Origin: an uncultured Rhodospirillales bacterium
GTDB taxonomy: Bacteria > Pseudomonadota > Alphaproteobacteria > Rhodospirillales > JABHCV01
Direction: 5' to 3'
Length of the DNA: 64,000 nt
NCBI GenBank assembly: GCA_938092065.1
Contig: CALKND010000005.1
Span: forward strand, 62,001 to 126,000
Shown: piece after piece, positions 10,556 to 19,020 of the stretch
How the letters are laid out: the number at the start of each line of letters is the position of its first letter
Position numbering within the stretch: position 1 is the first letter of the stretch
Position numbers and translations under genes: made by a program
Notes under the pieces: model-generated
What the model saw: only the letters and a program-made list of their open reading frames with translations
Told to the model about the DNA's origin: nothing
Databases searched by the model: none

Positions 10556-10571
10556 TGTTTCACGTGAAACA
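10556..10571. promoter_or_regulatory. parS centromere site 2 (upstream of mnmG)
   Basis: A second perfect TGTTTCACGTGAAACA palindrome, in the mnmE-mnmG gap 53 bp before the mnmG ATG. The two sites are about 1.95 kb apart. They are the only perfect copies seen in the window. Confidence 0.95.
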
Positions 10572-10657
10572 ATTGATGTAACACTTAACGTTCTATGAAG
10601 TTGTTTTCTTTTTGGTTTTAGCTAGAAAAAAAGCGGAGAGATTAATTAGATTAAGAG

Positions 10658-12001
10658 TTATTTGCCAATGCAAAACTTGGAAAAAATTACGTCAAGTATA
10701 TCTTCAACATCTATCCGGCCCGTAATTCGACCTAATGACCGGACAGCTAATCGAAGGTCCTCACCCATCAGTTCCGCTTCCCCCACCACGATAGCCCGCT
10801 CAAGCGAATTTAGACAATCTTTAAGGGCGTCCCGGTGCCGGTAACGTGTTAAACTTGGCCCTGAATCTCCAGCTAAAAGTTTGCTAGCCAAGTCTTGCAT
10901 GGCAACCAACAGGGCGTCAAAACCCTCACCTGTCTTTGCTGATAGAACCAATACTGGATGGTTTTTTACCTGATCTGGTAAAATACTGTGGGGCTCATCA
11001 CATTTGTTGAAAATTACCAGAGTGTTGGAATCAATCAGTTCCAGCGTTAATGGGTCCAGTGCCGCTGCCGCTCGTACATCACTGGCATCAAATACAACCA
11101 TTTTCATATCCGCATCTTCGGCCCGCTCGCGAGCCCGTCGTATACCTTCGGTCTCTATCTTATCTCCAGCCTCTCGCAAACCCGCTGTATCAGCCGCAGT
11201 AACAGGAAAACCTCCAATATCTAATTGAACTTCAATAATGTCCCGTGTCGTTCCCGCAATATCGCTAACAATGGCCACATCGCGCTTTGCTAGGCGATTT
11301 AGCAAGCAAGACTTGCCAGCGTTGGGAGGGCCAATGATGGCCAAACTAAGTCCTGCGCGCAGACGCTCTCCCCTATGAGCATCATTAAGATGTTTGGCTA
11401 TTTCCTCCAGCGTTTGCGCGGCAATATAAATTGCTTCATCTGTAAGGTCATCCGGAATATCTTCGTCGGAGAAATCAATATTAGCTTCGCTCAGTGCCTG
11501 AGCCCTAATCAAGTTCTCTCGCCAGCCATCATACAAACGGCCCAATTCTCCTCGAGATTGCCTCTGTGCCTGTTTCCTCTGAGCTTCAGTTTCGGCCTCA
11601 ATCAAGTCAGCAAGACCTTCTGCAGCTGTAAGATCCATCTTGCCGTTTTCAAAAGCTCGACGAGAGAACTCTCCAGGTTCGGCTTGGCGCAAACCGGGCA
11701 TAACAGATAGGGCTTTTAGAATGGCGTTAATTACTGCATTTCCTCCATGGACATGTAACTCAACCACATCCTCGCCTGTAAAACTGGCGGGAGAGGGAAA
11801 CCAAAGAACAATACCATTATCCAGAATGTCACCCTTTGAGTTAACAAGACTTGTCCATTTTGCTTGTCGAGGTATTGGAAGATCGTCATTGCAGAGACTA
11901 CTCAAAGCTGCACCCGCAGCAAAACCCGAGAGGCGAATTACGCTAATTCCAGCCCGTCCTTTTCCACTCGCAAGAGCAAAAATGGTATCCTCAATATTCA
12001 T
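10658..12001 (-). CDS. mnmE: tRNA modification GTPase MnmE (TrmE)
   Basis: GTPase partner of MnmG in wobble-uridine modification of tRNA. The 447-residue protein has an N-terminal formyl-THF-binding domain (TIFALASGKGRAGISVIRLSG; FTGEDVVELHVHGG), a helical domain, and an inserted G domain: G1 GPPNAGKS (224-231), G2 IAGTTRD, G3 DTAG and G4 NKCD. It ends in CIGK, the conserved catalytic C-terminus with its essential cysteine. The start overlaps the ferredoxin stop by 4 bp. Confidence 0.97.
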   Translation of the reverse strand: MNIEDTIFALASGKGRAGISVIRLSGFAAGAALSSLCNDDLPIPRQAKWTSLVNSKGDILDNGIVLWFPSPASFTGEDVVELHVHGGNAVINAILKALSVMPGLRQAEPGEFSRRAFENGKMDLTAAEGLADLIEAETEAQRKQAQRQSRGELGRLYDGWRENLIRAQALSEANIDFSDEDIPDDLTDEAIYIAAQTLEEIAKHLNDAHRGERLRAGLSLAIIGPPNAGKSCLLNRLAKRDVAIVSDIAGTTRDIIEVQLDIGGFPVTAADTAGLREAGDKIETEGIRRARERAEDADMKMVVFDASDVRAAAALDPLTLELIDSNTLVIFNKCDEPHSILPDQVKNHPVLVLSAKTGEGFDALLVAMQDLASKLLAGDSGPSLTRYRHRDALKDCLNSLERAIVVGEAELMGEDLRLAVRSLGRITGRIDVEDILDVIFSKFCIGK

Positions 12002-12321
12002 GCGTCAGCTTTCAATAAAAGCCGCTGAACAGTTGTTCCACCTCTCAGATGTAGCTCAAGAATTTCATCCACATCTTTACGCGTCTCCATGTGGTACCAA
12101 ATCCCATCTGGATACACCACCACAGTTGGGCCAAGCTCACAACGATTTAGGCATCCAGCAGCATTTATACGGATGCCTGATAGTCCCATCTCTATAACTC
12201 TCGCCTTCATGTAGTCCCGCAATTCAATTGAACCACGCTCAGCACAGGAGCTACGAGGATGTCCTTTGGGTCGGTTATTTGTGCAACAAAAAACGTGCAA
12301 GCGATAATAACAATCAGACAT
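11998..12321 (-). CDS. thioredoxin-fold [2Fe-2S] ferredoxin
   Basis: A 107-residue small iron-sulfur protein of the thioredoxin-like [2Fe-2S] ferredoxin family. Cluster ligands fit the pattern of a Cys pair at 12-13, Cys26, and the C-terminal AAGCLNRCELGPTVVVYP with Cys57 and Cys61. The family carries electrons, but the partner is unknown. It overlaps the mnmE start (ATGA), so the two genes are probably translated together. A link to tRNA modification is possible only by neighbourhood. Confidence 0.88.
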   Translation of the reverse strand: MSDCYYRLHVFCCTNNRPKGHPRSSCAERGSIELRDYMKARVIEMGLSGIRINAAGCLNRCELGPTVVVYPDGIWYHMETRKDVDEILELHLRGGTTVQRLLLKADA

Positions 12322-12461
12322 ATTTAAACTGGCCCCTGCCTTAATACAATTTCGAAAAGATCAATTTTTGTTTATGCCCCGTTCTTTCCAACGTGACTAG
12401 CAATCAAGTCTTGAATAGCTCATATAAGTATAAGTTAGCCTTCATAATTACTTCAGCTCAC

Positions 12462-12493
12462 AACACTATGACAGCTTTCATGGTCATAGTGTT
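12462..12493. repeat. perfect 11-bp inverted repeat, 10-nt spacer
   Basis: AACACTATGAC at 12462-12472 is matched by GTCATAGTGTT at 12483-12493. There is no run of T after it on either strand, so it looks less like an intrinsic terminator than like an operator or an RNA stem. Confidence 0.75.
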
Positions 12494-12596
12494 TAAAAGG
12501 GCCACAGCGCTATGCGCCTCTACCAAATTGCGATTATTGCAAAAGATAACTTTGGGGTTTCATTCCACCTCAAAAAAGTAAAAGTTGTTTTTTGCA

Positions 12597-12627
12597 TCCG
12601 TAATACACAAAATCTGTAGGTTACGGA
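12597..12627. repeat. 7-bp inverted repeat, 17-nt spacer
   Basis: TCCGTAA at 12597-12603 pairs with TTACGGA at 12621-12627. Read on the minus strand, T-rich sequence begins about a dozen bases after the stem, so a weak terminator or RNA end is conceivable. Weaker evidence than the dyad at 12462. Confidence 0.45.
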
Positions 12628-12798
12628 CCTAATAAAAGAGTTTCATACATAAGCCGTCATCGACAGGATAAGTTAATCAACCCATGTTTTTTCAACATCT
12701 CGCCAATGGTTCTTACTAGAAGTTATCAGAGATAAATGCTCATAAAGCACCAAAATGGAAAACTTGAAAACATCTAACTAAGATATAAACTCAGCAAA

Positions 12799-13254
12799 AT
12801 GTATTTTAAGACAACCCAGAGCCCACTCGGACCTCTAACACTATTTGCCAAAGTTGACAGCGTTATAGCCCTAAAATTTGGAACCGTAACAAAGAACAAA
12901 TCATCGCCACTACTAAAAGAAGCCATTTCTCAATTAAAAGCTTATTTTAAAGGCCAACTCAAACATTTTGATTTGCCACTTAAAACTCCCGGAACGGACT
13001 TTCAAAAAGCTGTGTGGAAACTTATAGTAGAAATTCCCTATGGCTCTACTCGCAGTTATGGTCAACTTTCAGATGATTTAGGAAGTGCACCCCGTGCTGT
13101 CGGTGGAGCCTGCGGAAAAAACCCGATCCCTATTATCGTACCTTGTCATCGAGTTCTTGCTGCCAACTATAAAGTTGGCGGTTTTAGTGGTGGCGATGGC
13201 ACTCAAACTAAAGTCTCCTTATTGCGCTTTGAGGGAAACACTTTAGTGTTTTGA
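12799..13254 (+). CDS. ogt: methylated-DNA--protein-cysteine methyltransferase
   Basis: Suicide DNA-repair protein that removes O6-alkyl groups from guanine onto its own cysteine. The 151-residue product has the active site IIVPCHRVLAA (Cys116), the DNA-recognition part YGSTRSYGQLSDDLGSAPRAVGGACGKNP, and the C-terminal GFSGGDGTQTKVSLLRFEG. There is no AdaA-type N-terminal metal domain, so it is an Ogt/AGT type. The gene is on the plus strand between two minus-strand blocks and is followed 20 bp later by a quinone oxidoreductase gene. Confidence 0.92.
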   Translation: MYFKTTQSPLGPLTLFAKVDSVIALKFGTVTKNKSSPLLKEAISQLKAYFKGQLKHFDLPLKTPGTDFQKAVWKLIVEIPYGSTRSYGQLSDDLGSAPRAVGGACGKNPIPIIVPCHRVLAANYKVGGFSGGDGTQTKVSLLRFEGNTLVF

Positions 13255-13274
13255 ATTAGAAAATAGGAATAATC

Positions 13275-14252
13275 ATGAGCAAGGCAATTCGAATCTACAA
13301 AACTGGCGGGCCCGAAGTTTTAAAATGGGAAAACATTGATGTCAAAGTCCCAGGTTATGGCGAGGCCAAGATCTTACATAAAGCTATAGGTCTTAATTAT
13401 ATCGACGTTTACGGACGTACGGGCCTATACGCTCTACCCTCACTTCCACACACACTAGGTGTGGAGGCTGCAGGTATTGTGGAAGCCGTTGGTGAAGGTG
13501 TTAGCAATGTTGTTATTGGCGATCGGATAGCTTATGTAATGTCTCTTCCTGGCGCTTATTCAGAAGAACGCATTGTTCCAGCTAGCCACCTTATTAAATT
13601 GCCAGATGAGGTCTCCGCAGAGACTGCTGCAGCAATGATGTTAAAAGGTATGACCGCTCAATATTTATTGAACCAAACATACAATCTCAAAGCAGGTGAC
13701 CACGTATTAATTCATGCCGCCGCGGGCGGTGTTGGCCTAATTGTATGTCAATGGGCCAAACATCTAGGAGCAAAAGTAATAGGCACAGTTGGAAGCAAGG
13801 AAAAAGCTGCACTAGCTGAATCCCATGGTTGTGATTATGCAATTGTCTACACTCAAGAAAACTTCAAAGACCGTGTATTAGAAATTACAAAAGGAGAAGG
13901 CGTTGATGTTGTCTACGATTCTATTGGTGAGTCTACTTTTATGAATAGCTTAGATAGTCTCAAACCACTCGGGATGATGGTTACCTTCGGAAATGCCACT
14001 GGGCCAATAACCCCCTTTTCACCTAAAATTCTTGCGGCTAAGGGCTCTTTGTTTATAACCCGCCCGACTATATTTACCTATATTGCCAAACGAGAAAATA
14101 TGGTTTCTATGGCAACGGAACTGTTTAAGATAGTTACTTCTGGTGCAGTAAAAATCGAGATTAACCAGACTTATAATCTTCGTGACGCAGATCAGGCACA
14201 CACAGACCTAGAAGCCCGGAAAACGACAGGATCAACTATACTAATTCCCTGA
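13275..14252 (+). CDS. NADPH:quinone oxidoreductase, zinc-free MDR family
   Basis: A 325-residue medium-chain dehydrogenase/reductase of the QOR type. The N-terminal GroES-like domain contains NYIDVYGRTGLY and HTLGVEAAGIVEAVGEGV; the Rossmann domain has VLIHAAAGGVGLIVCQWAKHLGAKVIGT (about 145-173). The structural and catalytic zinc cysteines of alcohol dehydrogenases are missing, as usual for QOR. It probably reduces quinones or related carbonyls with NADPH. It forms a two-gene unit with ogt and ends head-on to rho. Confidence 0.88.
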   Translation: MSKAIRIYKTGGPEVLKWENIDVKVPGYGEAKILHKAIGLNYIDVYGRTGLYALPSLPHTLGVEAAGIVEAVGEGVSNVVIGDRIAYVMSLPGAYSEERIVPASHLIKLPDEVSAETAAAMMLKGMTAQYLLNQTYNLKAGDHVLIHAAAGGVGLIVCQWAKHLGAKVIGTVGSKEKAALAESHGCDYAIVYTQENFKDRVLEITKGEGVDVVYDSIGESTFMNSLDSLKPLGMMVTFGNATGPITPFSPKILAAKGSLFITRPTIFTYIAKRENMVSMATELFKIVTSGAVKIEINQTYNLRDADQAHTDLEARKTTGSTILIP

Positions 14253-14415
14253 TCATTTTAACAAAATCAAGAAATGAGTAAAAAACAATTAACCTGCTTA
14301 AACACTAGCATCAATGTTTTGAAATTTTAACAGGCAAATAAACAAAATTATGCTAAGTATCAAAACAAAACCAAAGCTAAATTAGTGTTTTTTATAATAA
14401 AAATTTTCTGGACAT

Positions 14416-15672
14416 CTAACTATTCATAGAGTCAAAAAAATCATCGTTGGACTTTGAATCCTTGAGTTTTCCATTTAGAAACTCCATCGCGTCGACTACA
14501 CCCATCGGCATTAATATACGTCTCAACACCCACATCTTAGATAATGTACCCTGATCAACTAGTAATTCTTCTTTACGAGTTCCAGACTTGGTTATGTCTA
14601 TAGATGGCCAAACTCGTTTATCAGAAAGTTTACGATCAAGAATAATTTCAGAGTTGCCAGTACCTTTAAACTCTTCGAAGATAACCTCGTCCATGCGCGA
14701 CCCCGTATCAATCAAAGCAGTGGAGATAATGGTTAGTGAGCCCCCTTCCTCAATATTACGCGCTGCGCCAAAAAAACGTTTCGGTCGCTGTAAGGCATTG
14801 GCATCAACACCGCCCGTCAGTACCTTACCAGAAGAAGGAACGCAGGTATTATATGCACGCGCCAATCGTGTGATAGAATCTAATAGTATAATAACGTCCC
14901 TCTTGTGTTCTACTAAACGTTTAGCTTTAGATATAACCATCTCTGCTACTTGAACGTGTCGGGAAGCGGGCTCGTCAAAGGTAGAACTAATAACCTCCCC
15001 TTTAACAGAACGTGACATATCTGTAACTTCCTCAGGACGCTCATCAATTAGAAGCACGATCAGATAACATTCTGGATGGTTAGCAGACACGGCTTGAGCA
15101 ATGTTCTGTAACATCACTGTTTTACCAGTTCGCGGCGGGGCAACCACCAAAGCTCGTTGACCCTTACCAATAGGTGAAATTAAATCAATGACACGAGATG
15201 TGCGGTCTTTGACTTCTGGATCATCAATTTCCATTTTTAGGCGCTCATCAGGATAAAGTGGCGTCAAATTGTCAAAATTAGTGCGATAACGTACTTGTTC
15301 CGGATCTTCAAAATTTATTTCATTAACTTTTAGAAGAGCAAAATAGCGCTCACCATCTTTAGGGGATCTTATTTGACCTTCAACCGTATCACCTGTTCGT
15401 AATGAAAAACGTCTGACTTGGCTAGGCGAAACATAAATATCATCTGGCCCGGGCAGATAGTTTGCTTCAGGCGAACGCAAAAAGCCAAAACCGTCCTGTA
15501 GTACTTCTATAACACCGTCGCCAAAAATGGCGACGTCGTTTTCAGCAAGTCTTTTCAATATAGCAAAGAAAATATCTTGTTTCCTGAGCGTTGACGCATT
15601 TTCAATTTCAAGTTCTTCGGCATAAGCCAAAAGGTCTGCGGGTGATTTTGCTTTCAATTCTTTAAAATTCAT
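14416..15672 (-). CDS. rho: transcription termination factor Rho
   Basis: Hexameric RNA helicase that ends transcription at Rho-dependent sites. The 418-residue protein has the N-terminal helix bundle, the RNA-binding OSB fold ([43 protein letters not shown]), the Walker [10 protein letters not shown] (to residue 185), Walker [17 protein letters not shown], and the Q/R-loop regions ([42 protein letters not shown]). Length is typical. It lies on the leftward arm after the hem genes, separated from hemJ by a 236-bp gap. Confidence 0.98.
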   Translation of the reverse strand: MNFKELKAKSPADLLAYAEELEIENASTLRKQDIFFAILKRLAENDVAIFGDGVIEVLQDGFGFLRSPEANYLPGPDDIYVSPSQVRRFSLRTGDTVEGQIRSPKDGERYFALLKVNEINFEDPEQVRYRTNFDNLTPLYPDERLKMEIDDPEVKDRTSRVIDLISPIGKGQRALVVAPPRTGKTVMLQNIAQAVSANHPECYLIVLLIDERPEEVTDMSRSVKGEVISSTFDEPASRHVQVAEMVISKAKRLVEHKRDVIILLDSITRLARAYNTCVPSSGKVLTGGVDANALQRPKRFFGAARNIEEGGSLTIISTALIDTGSRMDEVIFEEFKGTGNSEIILDRKLSDKRVWPSIDITKSGTRKEELLVDQGTLSKMWVLRRILMPMGVVDAMEFLNGKLKDSKSNDDFFDSMNS

Positions 15673-15908
15673 AAATTTACTCTGATGAGCTGAACGGTCT
15701 GGGGAATAGCCGTTGCGAGGTTGAAAAAAGATAATTAGATGGAAGTATCACCGCGATTTACGCAGGTTTCACGTAAGAAGAAAATTCCAAAATACACTAT
15801 TTAACTAAAAACTATCTTTGAAAGCGTAAAGATGAAATTTGAACAATTAGTTTAATCGTTCTAATAGTAATTATTTAATCAATCACAACTGGAAAAGCAA
15901 GCCCCTAT

Positions 15909-16355
15909 TCACCAAGGCTTAAGAACAACCAAGAAAACAATTATAACCATTAACAAAGTAGGCACCTCATTAGCAAAGCGAAAATACTTTTGTGTTTTCG
16001 TATTGGCATCATTGTCAAAAGATCGCCTCCAAGCCGCCATTTTCATATGAGTAACCATAAGCGCGCCAACGCATACAAGTTTTGCAGGTAACCAGCGAGC
16101 GCTCCAGTCAGTTGAACTGTCGGCCAATAGCAGACCCCCAAAAATAAGTGATGCAAACATTGCAGGATTCATAATTGCTCTAAGCAGGCGACGTTCCATT
16201 ATTTTAAAGAGTTCAGAGGCTTCAGAACCCGCTTTAAGTTCCGAGTGGTATACAAACAAACGTGGCAAATAAAGCAGGCCAGCCATCCAAGCAATAACTG
16301 AGATAATATGCCCAGCTTTAAGCCATAAATAAGTATCGTTTGAGAAATCTATCAA
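15909..16355 (-). CDS. hemJ: protoporphyrinogen oxidase HemJ
   Basis: Membrane protoporphyrinogen IX oxidase, the next-to-last step of haem synthesis in bacteria that lack HemG and HemY. The 148-residue protein has about four hydrophobic segments and the signatures YLWLKAGHIISVIAWMAGLLYLPRLFVYH and GGLLLA. The start is a TTG 1 nt after the hemH stop, with no strong ribosome site, so translation probably depends on hemH. Its position between rho and hemH-hemE supports the function. Confidence 0.9.
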   Translation of the reverse strand: MIDFSNDTYLWLKAGHIISVIAWMAGLLYLPRLFVYHSELKAGSEASELFKIMERRLLRAIMNPAMFASLIFGGLLLADSSTDWSARWLPAKLVCVGALMVTHMKMAAWRRSFDNDANTKTQKYFRFANEVPTLLMVIIVFLVVLKPW

Positions 16356-16356
16356 C

Positions 16357-17415
16357 TTAATTTTTTTCGTTATTGCGGCACTGGGATCCAGTCGAAGAAC
16401 ATATTTTAGAGCCTGCGCCTGAAAAAATATAAAGTATTTCTGGGTTATCAGCCTCTTTAATTTCTTTCAGAGCTTTATTTACAAGCTTTTTGAGTCCACT
16501 TATAAACATTGGCGTAATATAAGCTGTAGCAACACGGTAATACGCAGGCACTCCTAATGAGGTTGCAAGTTCACGATACTCAATGTCAAGTTCTACTAAG
16601 GTTTCTGAGTGTTCAGATACAAACGCAATAGGAACAACCACTATTGGTACACCATCTTTAGCCGCCCGAGCGATTTCATCATCAGTAGAAGGACCAATCC
16701 ATTTGAGTGGCCCGACTCTGCTTTGGTAGCAGACTGTCCAATCAAGATTGCTAATATTTAATTTTTTTACGACTTCAGTAGCCGTCAACTTTATTTGATC
16801 TGGGTAGGGGTCTCCTGTATCGACTATTTTCTGTGGTAAGCCATGTGCTGAAAAAAGTATACGTGGATTACCTTTATTAGACGCCTCTACAATAACATTA
16901 CGAGTATCTTTAACGATCGCTTCTATAAAGCCAGTTTCTTGAGGGTAGCAACAAATTGCTGAAGTTGGTGCAACTATTCCGGCCTTTCGAGCTGCACGTT
17001 GCCACTCTGTAATACTTGATCCAGTTGTTGTTGTGGAATATTGGGGATAGAGGGGAAGCAAAACAATGCGATCTGCTCCGAAGTTTTTGACTGACCTAGC
17101 TGTCTCGTCACTTAAAGGGTGCCAGTAACGCATAGCAATAAATGTTTTTACTTGGTCTTCATTGTCAAATAATTTTTCTAAGGCCTGAGCTTGGTCTACC
17201 GTCTGTTTTAGTAAAGGTGAGGAGCCACCTAAATGAGCATATATTGCCTTTGCAGTAGGTGCCCGCCTGAATGAAATAAGTTTAGCAAGTAGCCAACGTA
17301 GAGGATTGGGAACACCTATAATTGCAGGATCATTAAATAGATTAAATAAAAAAGGTCGAACAGCGCTAGGATTATCAGGGCCACCTAAGTTAAACAGGAC
17401 TATAGCAATTTTCAT
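16357..17415 (-). CDS. hemH: ferrochelatase
   Basis: Inserts iron into protoporphyrin IX to make haem. The 352-residue product carries the metal/proton residues in ILFSAHGLP (His191) and AFVSEHSETLVELDIEY (Glu268, Glu271), and the substrate-loop segments LFNLGGPDNPSAV and YPQYSTTTTGSS. The C-terminus has two extra cysteines (KICSSTGSQC); some alphaproteobacterial ferrochelatases bind a [2Fe-2S] cluster, but whether this one does cannot be told from the sequence alone. It is in one operon with hemE, 9 bp upstream, and hemJ. Confidence 0.96.
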   Translation of the reverse strand: MKIAIVLFNLGGPDNPSAVRPFLFNLFNDPAIIGVPNPLRWLLAKLISFRRAPTAKAIYAHLGGSSPLLKQTVDQAQALEKLFDNEDQVKTFIAMRYWHPLSDETARSVKNFGADRIVLLPLYPQYSTTTTGSSITEWQRAARKAGIVAPTSAICCYPQETGFIEAIVKDTRNVIVEASNKGNPRILFSAHGLPQKIVDTGDPYPDQIKLTATEVVKKLNISNLDWTVCYQSRVGPLKWIGPSTDDEIARAAKDGVPIVVVPIAFVSEHSETLVELDIEYRELATSLGVPAYYRVATAYITPMFISGLKKLVNKALKEIKEADNPEILYIFSGAGSKICSSTGSQCRNNEKN

Positions 17416-17424
17416 TTAAATCTT

Positions 17425-18468
17425 TCATTTAAGTTTCCATTCATTAATGATTTCTATCAACCTCAGGACATTCTCAGGTGGTGTTTGTGGAAGTATTCCA
17501 TGACCTAAGTTAAAAATATGCGAACCTCCCGAAAAACCATCAAGAATTCTGTAAATCTCTTTTTCCATTAATTCGCCACCAGCAATTAAAGCTGTGTTGT
17601 CCAAGTTACCCTGAACTGTACATTTTGGTTGTATGTTGGCAGCAGCCCACTTAATTGATATACCATTATCTAAACTAACCCCATCTACACCAGTTTTTTC
17701 AACAAAGTCTAAATACCGTATACCAGCACCACGAGGAAAACCCATTATTGGAACATTTGGATGAACTTTCCTAATATTTTGCACAATTTTTCTGGTTGGT
17801 TCAGTCACCCAGCATTGGAATTGATACTCACTTAAGACTCCCGCCCAAGTATCAAATAACTGTACTACTTCTGCACCATGGTCAATCTGCTTAATTAAAT
17901 AAACAGTGGTGGCTTCAATTAATAGATTAATTAATTTACTAAAGCTATCCGGTTCACGATAAGCCCAGGTGCGAGTTGTTGGACAATCTTTTGAACCCTG
18001 TCCTTCAACCATATATGTCGCGACTGTCCAAGGTGCTCCTGCAAAACCTATTAAGGTTGTCTCTTCAGGTATTTTTTTAGAGAGTCTCGAAACAGTTTCG
18101 TAAACTCCAGCTAAATGACTATGGAAACCTTCCATAGATAACCGCTCAAAATCCTTATCATTACAAATTGGATCAAGCACTGGTCCTTTACCTTCATAAA
18201 ACTCAACATTTTGGCCAAGTGCATCCGGAATAACTAAGATATCACTAAACAAAATAGCGGCATCCAATCCGAAACGCATAAGAGGTTGTAAAGTTACTTC
18301 AACAGCAAAATCGGGAGAATAACAAAATTTTAAGAAGTTTTTTTCTTGGGAGCGAACTTTTCGATACTCTGGTAAATATCTTCCAGCCTGTCTCATTAGC
18401 CACACAGGAGGTCTTGTTACAGCCTCACCTCGTATAGCTCGAAGGAGTAATTTTTTATTTGCTTCCAT
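17425..18468 (-). CDS. hemE: uroporphyrinogen decarboxylase
   Basis: Converts uroporphyrinogen III to coproporphyrinogen III. The 347-residue product shows the substrate-binding N-terminal motif PPVWLMRQAGRYLPEYR (RQAGR at 26-30), FSDILVIPDALGQ with the catalytic aspartate, and GFAGAPWTVATYM, GFPRGAG and FNLGHGILPQTPPENV. It is the first gene of the leftward hemE-hemH-hemJ operon and is directly next to the probable origin, as in Caulobacter and Rickettsia. Confidence 0.98.
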   Translation of the reverse strand: MEANKKLLLRAIRGEAVTRPPVWLMRQAGRYLPEYRKVRSQEKNFLKFCYSPDFAVEVTLQPLMRFGLDAAILFSDILVIPDALGQNVEFYEGKGPVLDPICNDKDFERLSMEGFHSHLAGVYETVSRLSKKIPEETTLIGFAGAPWTVATYMVEGQGSKDCPTTRTWAYREPDSFSKLINLLIEATTVYLIKQIDHGAEVVQLFDTWAGVLSEYQFQCWVTEPTRKIVQNIRKVHPNVPIMGFPRGAGIRYLDFVEKTGVDGVSLDNGISIKWAAANIQPKCTVQGNLDNTALIAGGELMEKEIYRILDGFSGGSHIFNLGHGILPQTPPENVLRLIEIINEWKLK

Positions 18469-18531
18469 AATTAGAAAATAACGGAATTTTCTCTTTACAC
18501 CTACTTTAAATAAATATTTTTTTAAAAATAG

Positions 18532-18549
18532 GTTGTAGTAGTTGTAGTA
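18532..18549. repeat. tandem 9-bp repeat, candidate DnaA-trio element (left)
   Basis: GTTGTAGTA occurs twice in tandem. On the minus strand this reads as repeated ACTAC triplets. On that strand it follows the DnaA-like box at 18584-18592 by about 35 nt and precedes a long A/T tract, the order described for DnaA-trios at bacterial origins. Confidence 0.4.
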
Positions 18550-18626
18550 ACCTTAAAGACAAGTATTATTTTTTATTAACAAATTTTCCACAGCTTTAAT
18601 TCGCTAAGGAAAAAATATTAAATTAT

Positions 18627-18635
18627 TGTGGATAA
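18627..18635 (-). promoter_or_regulatory. perfect DnaA box
   Basis: TGTGGATAA, the reverse complement of the consensus TTATCCACA, inside the hemE-aroE gap. Confidence 0.8.
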
Positions 18636-18849
18636 CCTATTAATAAAAAAAGTTTAAGGAAAAAAAGCCCCTAAATATGCTTAGTATCAAATAAAAAAAA
18701 TAATTTAGTTACAAGGATTATGTGGAAAAGTCTTTAAATAAAAATTTTGTACTCGTTATTTTTGTGGTGTGAAAGAAATTTTTTTATCGTTACTACTTGT
18801 AGGACTAAAAAAAGCATTATGGGGAAAGAAAGTTAACTACAGTTCTTTA

Positions 18850-18885
18850 AGTGGATAACATTTGTCTATCCACAGGTTAACCACA
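18850..18885. promoter_or_regulatory. cluster of three near-consensus DnaA boxes
   Basis: Three 9-mers, each one base from consensus, lie within 36 bp: AGTGGATAA, CTATCCACA and TTAACCACA. The first two form an inverted pair (GTGGATA at 18851 and TATCCAC at 18867). This is the densest box cluster in the origin region. Confidence 0.7.
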
Positions 18886-19020
18886 AGTAGAATGCATTAT
18901 AGTTCTTAAAAGTTGATACAAATATAGTTTACTACATGCTTACTATTAAAATAAAAAATCTTAGTTTTTATCAACATAACGCCAGCTGATAATTTCAGAA
19001 CGATAAATAGGTGTATTGAA

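Larger units (their letters stand above)
12322..12798. other. 477-bp interval without a convincing gene
   Basis: Lies between the divergent ferredoxin and ogt genes and should hold both promoters. The only open frame, 62 codons at 12393-12581, has no recognisable features and no ribosome site. Two inverted repeats are visible (12462-12493 and 12597-12627). No tRNA-like cloverleaf was seen. An unannotated small RNA or operator region is possible. Confidence 0.6.
18469..19020. other. probable chromosomal replication origin (oriC)
   Basis: A 552-bp AT-rich region between leftward hemE and rightward aroE. It holds one perfect DnaA box, TGTGGATAA at 18627-18635, and six 9-mers one base away from TTATCCACA: 18584-18592, 18721-18729, 18850-18858, 18866-18874, 18877-18885 and 18968-18976. 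Long A/T tracts could serve as the unwinding element. Known alphaproteobacterial origins also lie next to hemE. Gene direction switches here, and parAB with two parS sites are within 10 kb. No TTAA-N7-TTAA CtrA site was found. The function is inferred. Confidence 0.85.

Noticed and set aside
12393-12581. 62-codon open frame in the ferredoxin-ogt gap
   Set aside because: No ribosome site or recognisable feature, and it crosses the 11-bp dyad.
15763-15777. Partial parS-like sequence (TTTCACGT) upstream of rho
   Set aside because: Only one half of the palindrome is kept; the other half does not match.
18469-19020. CtrA sites (TTAA-N7-TTAA) in the origin
   Set aside because: TTAA words are present but none with the required 7-nt spacing.
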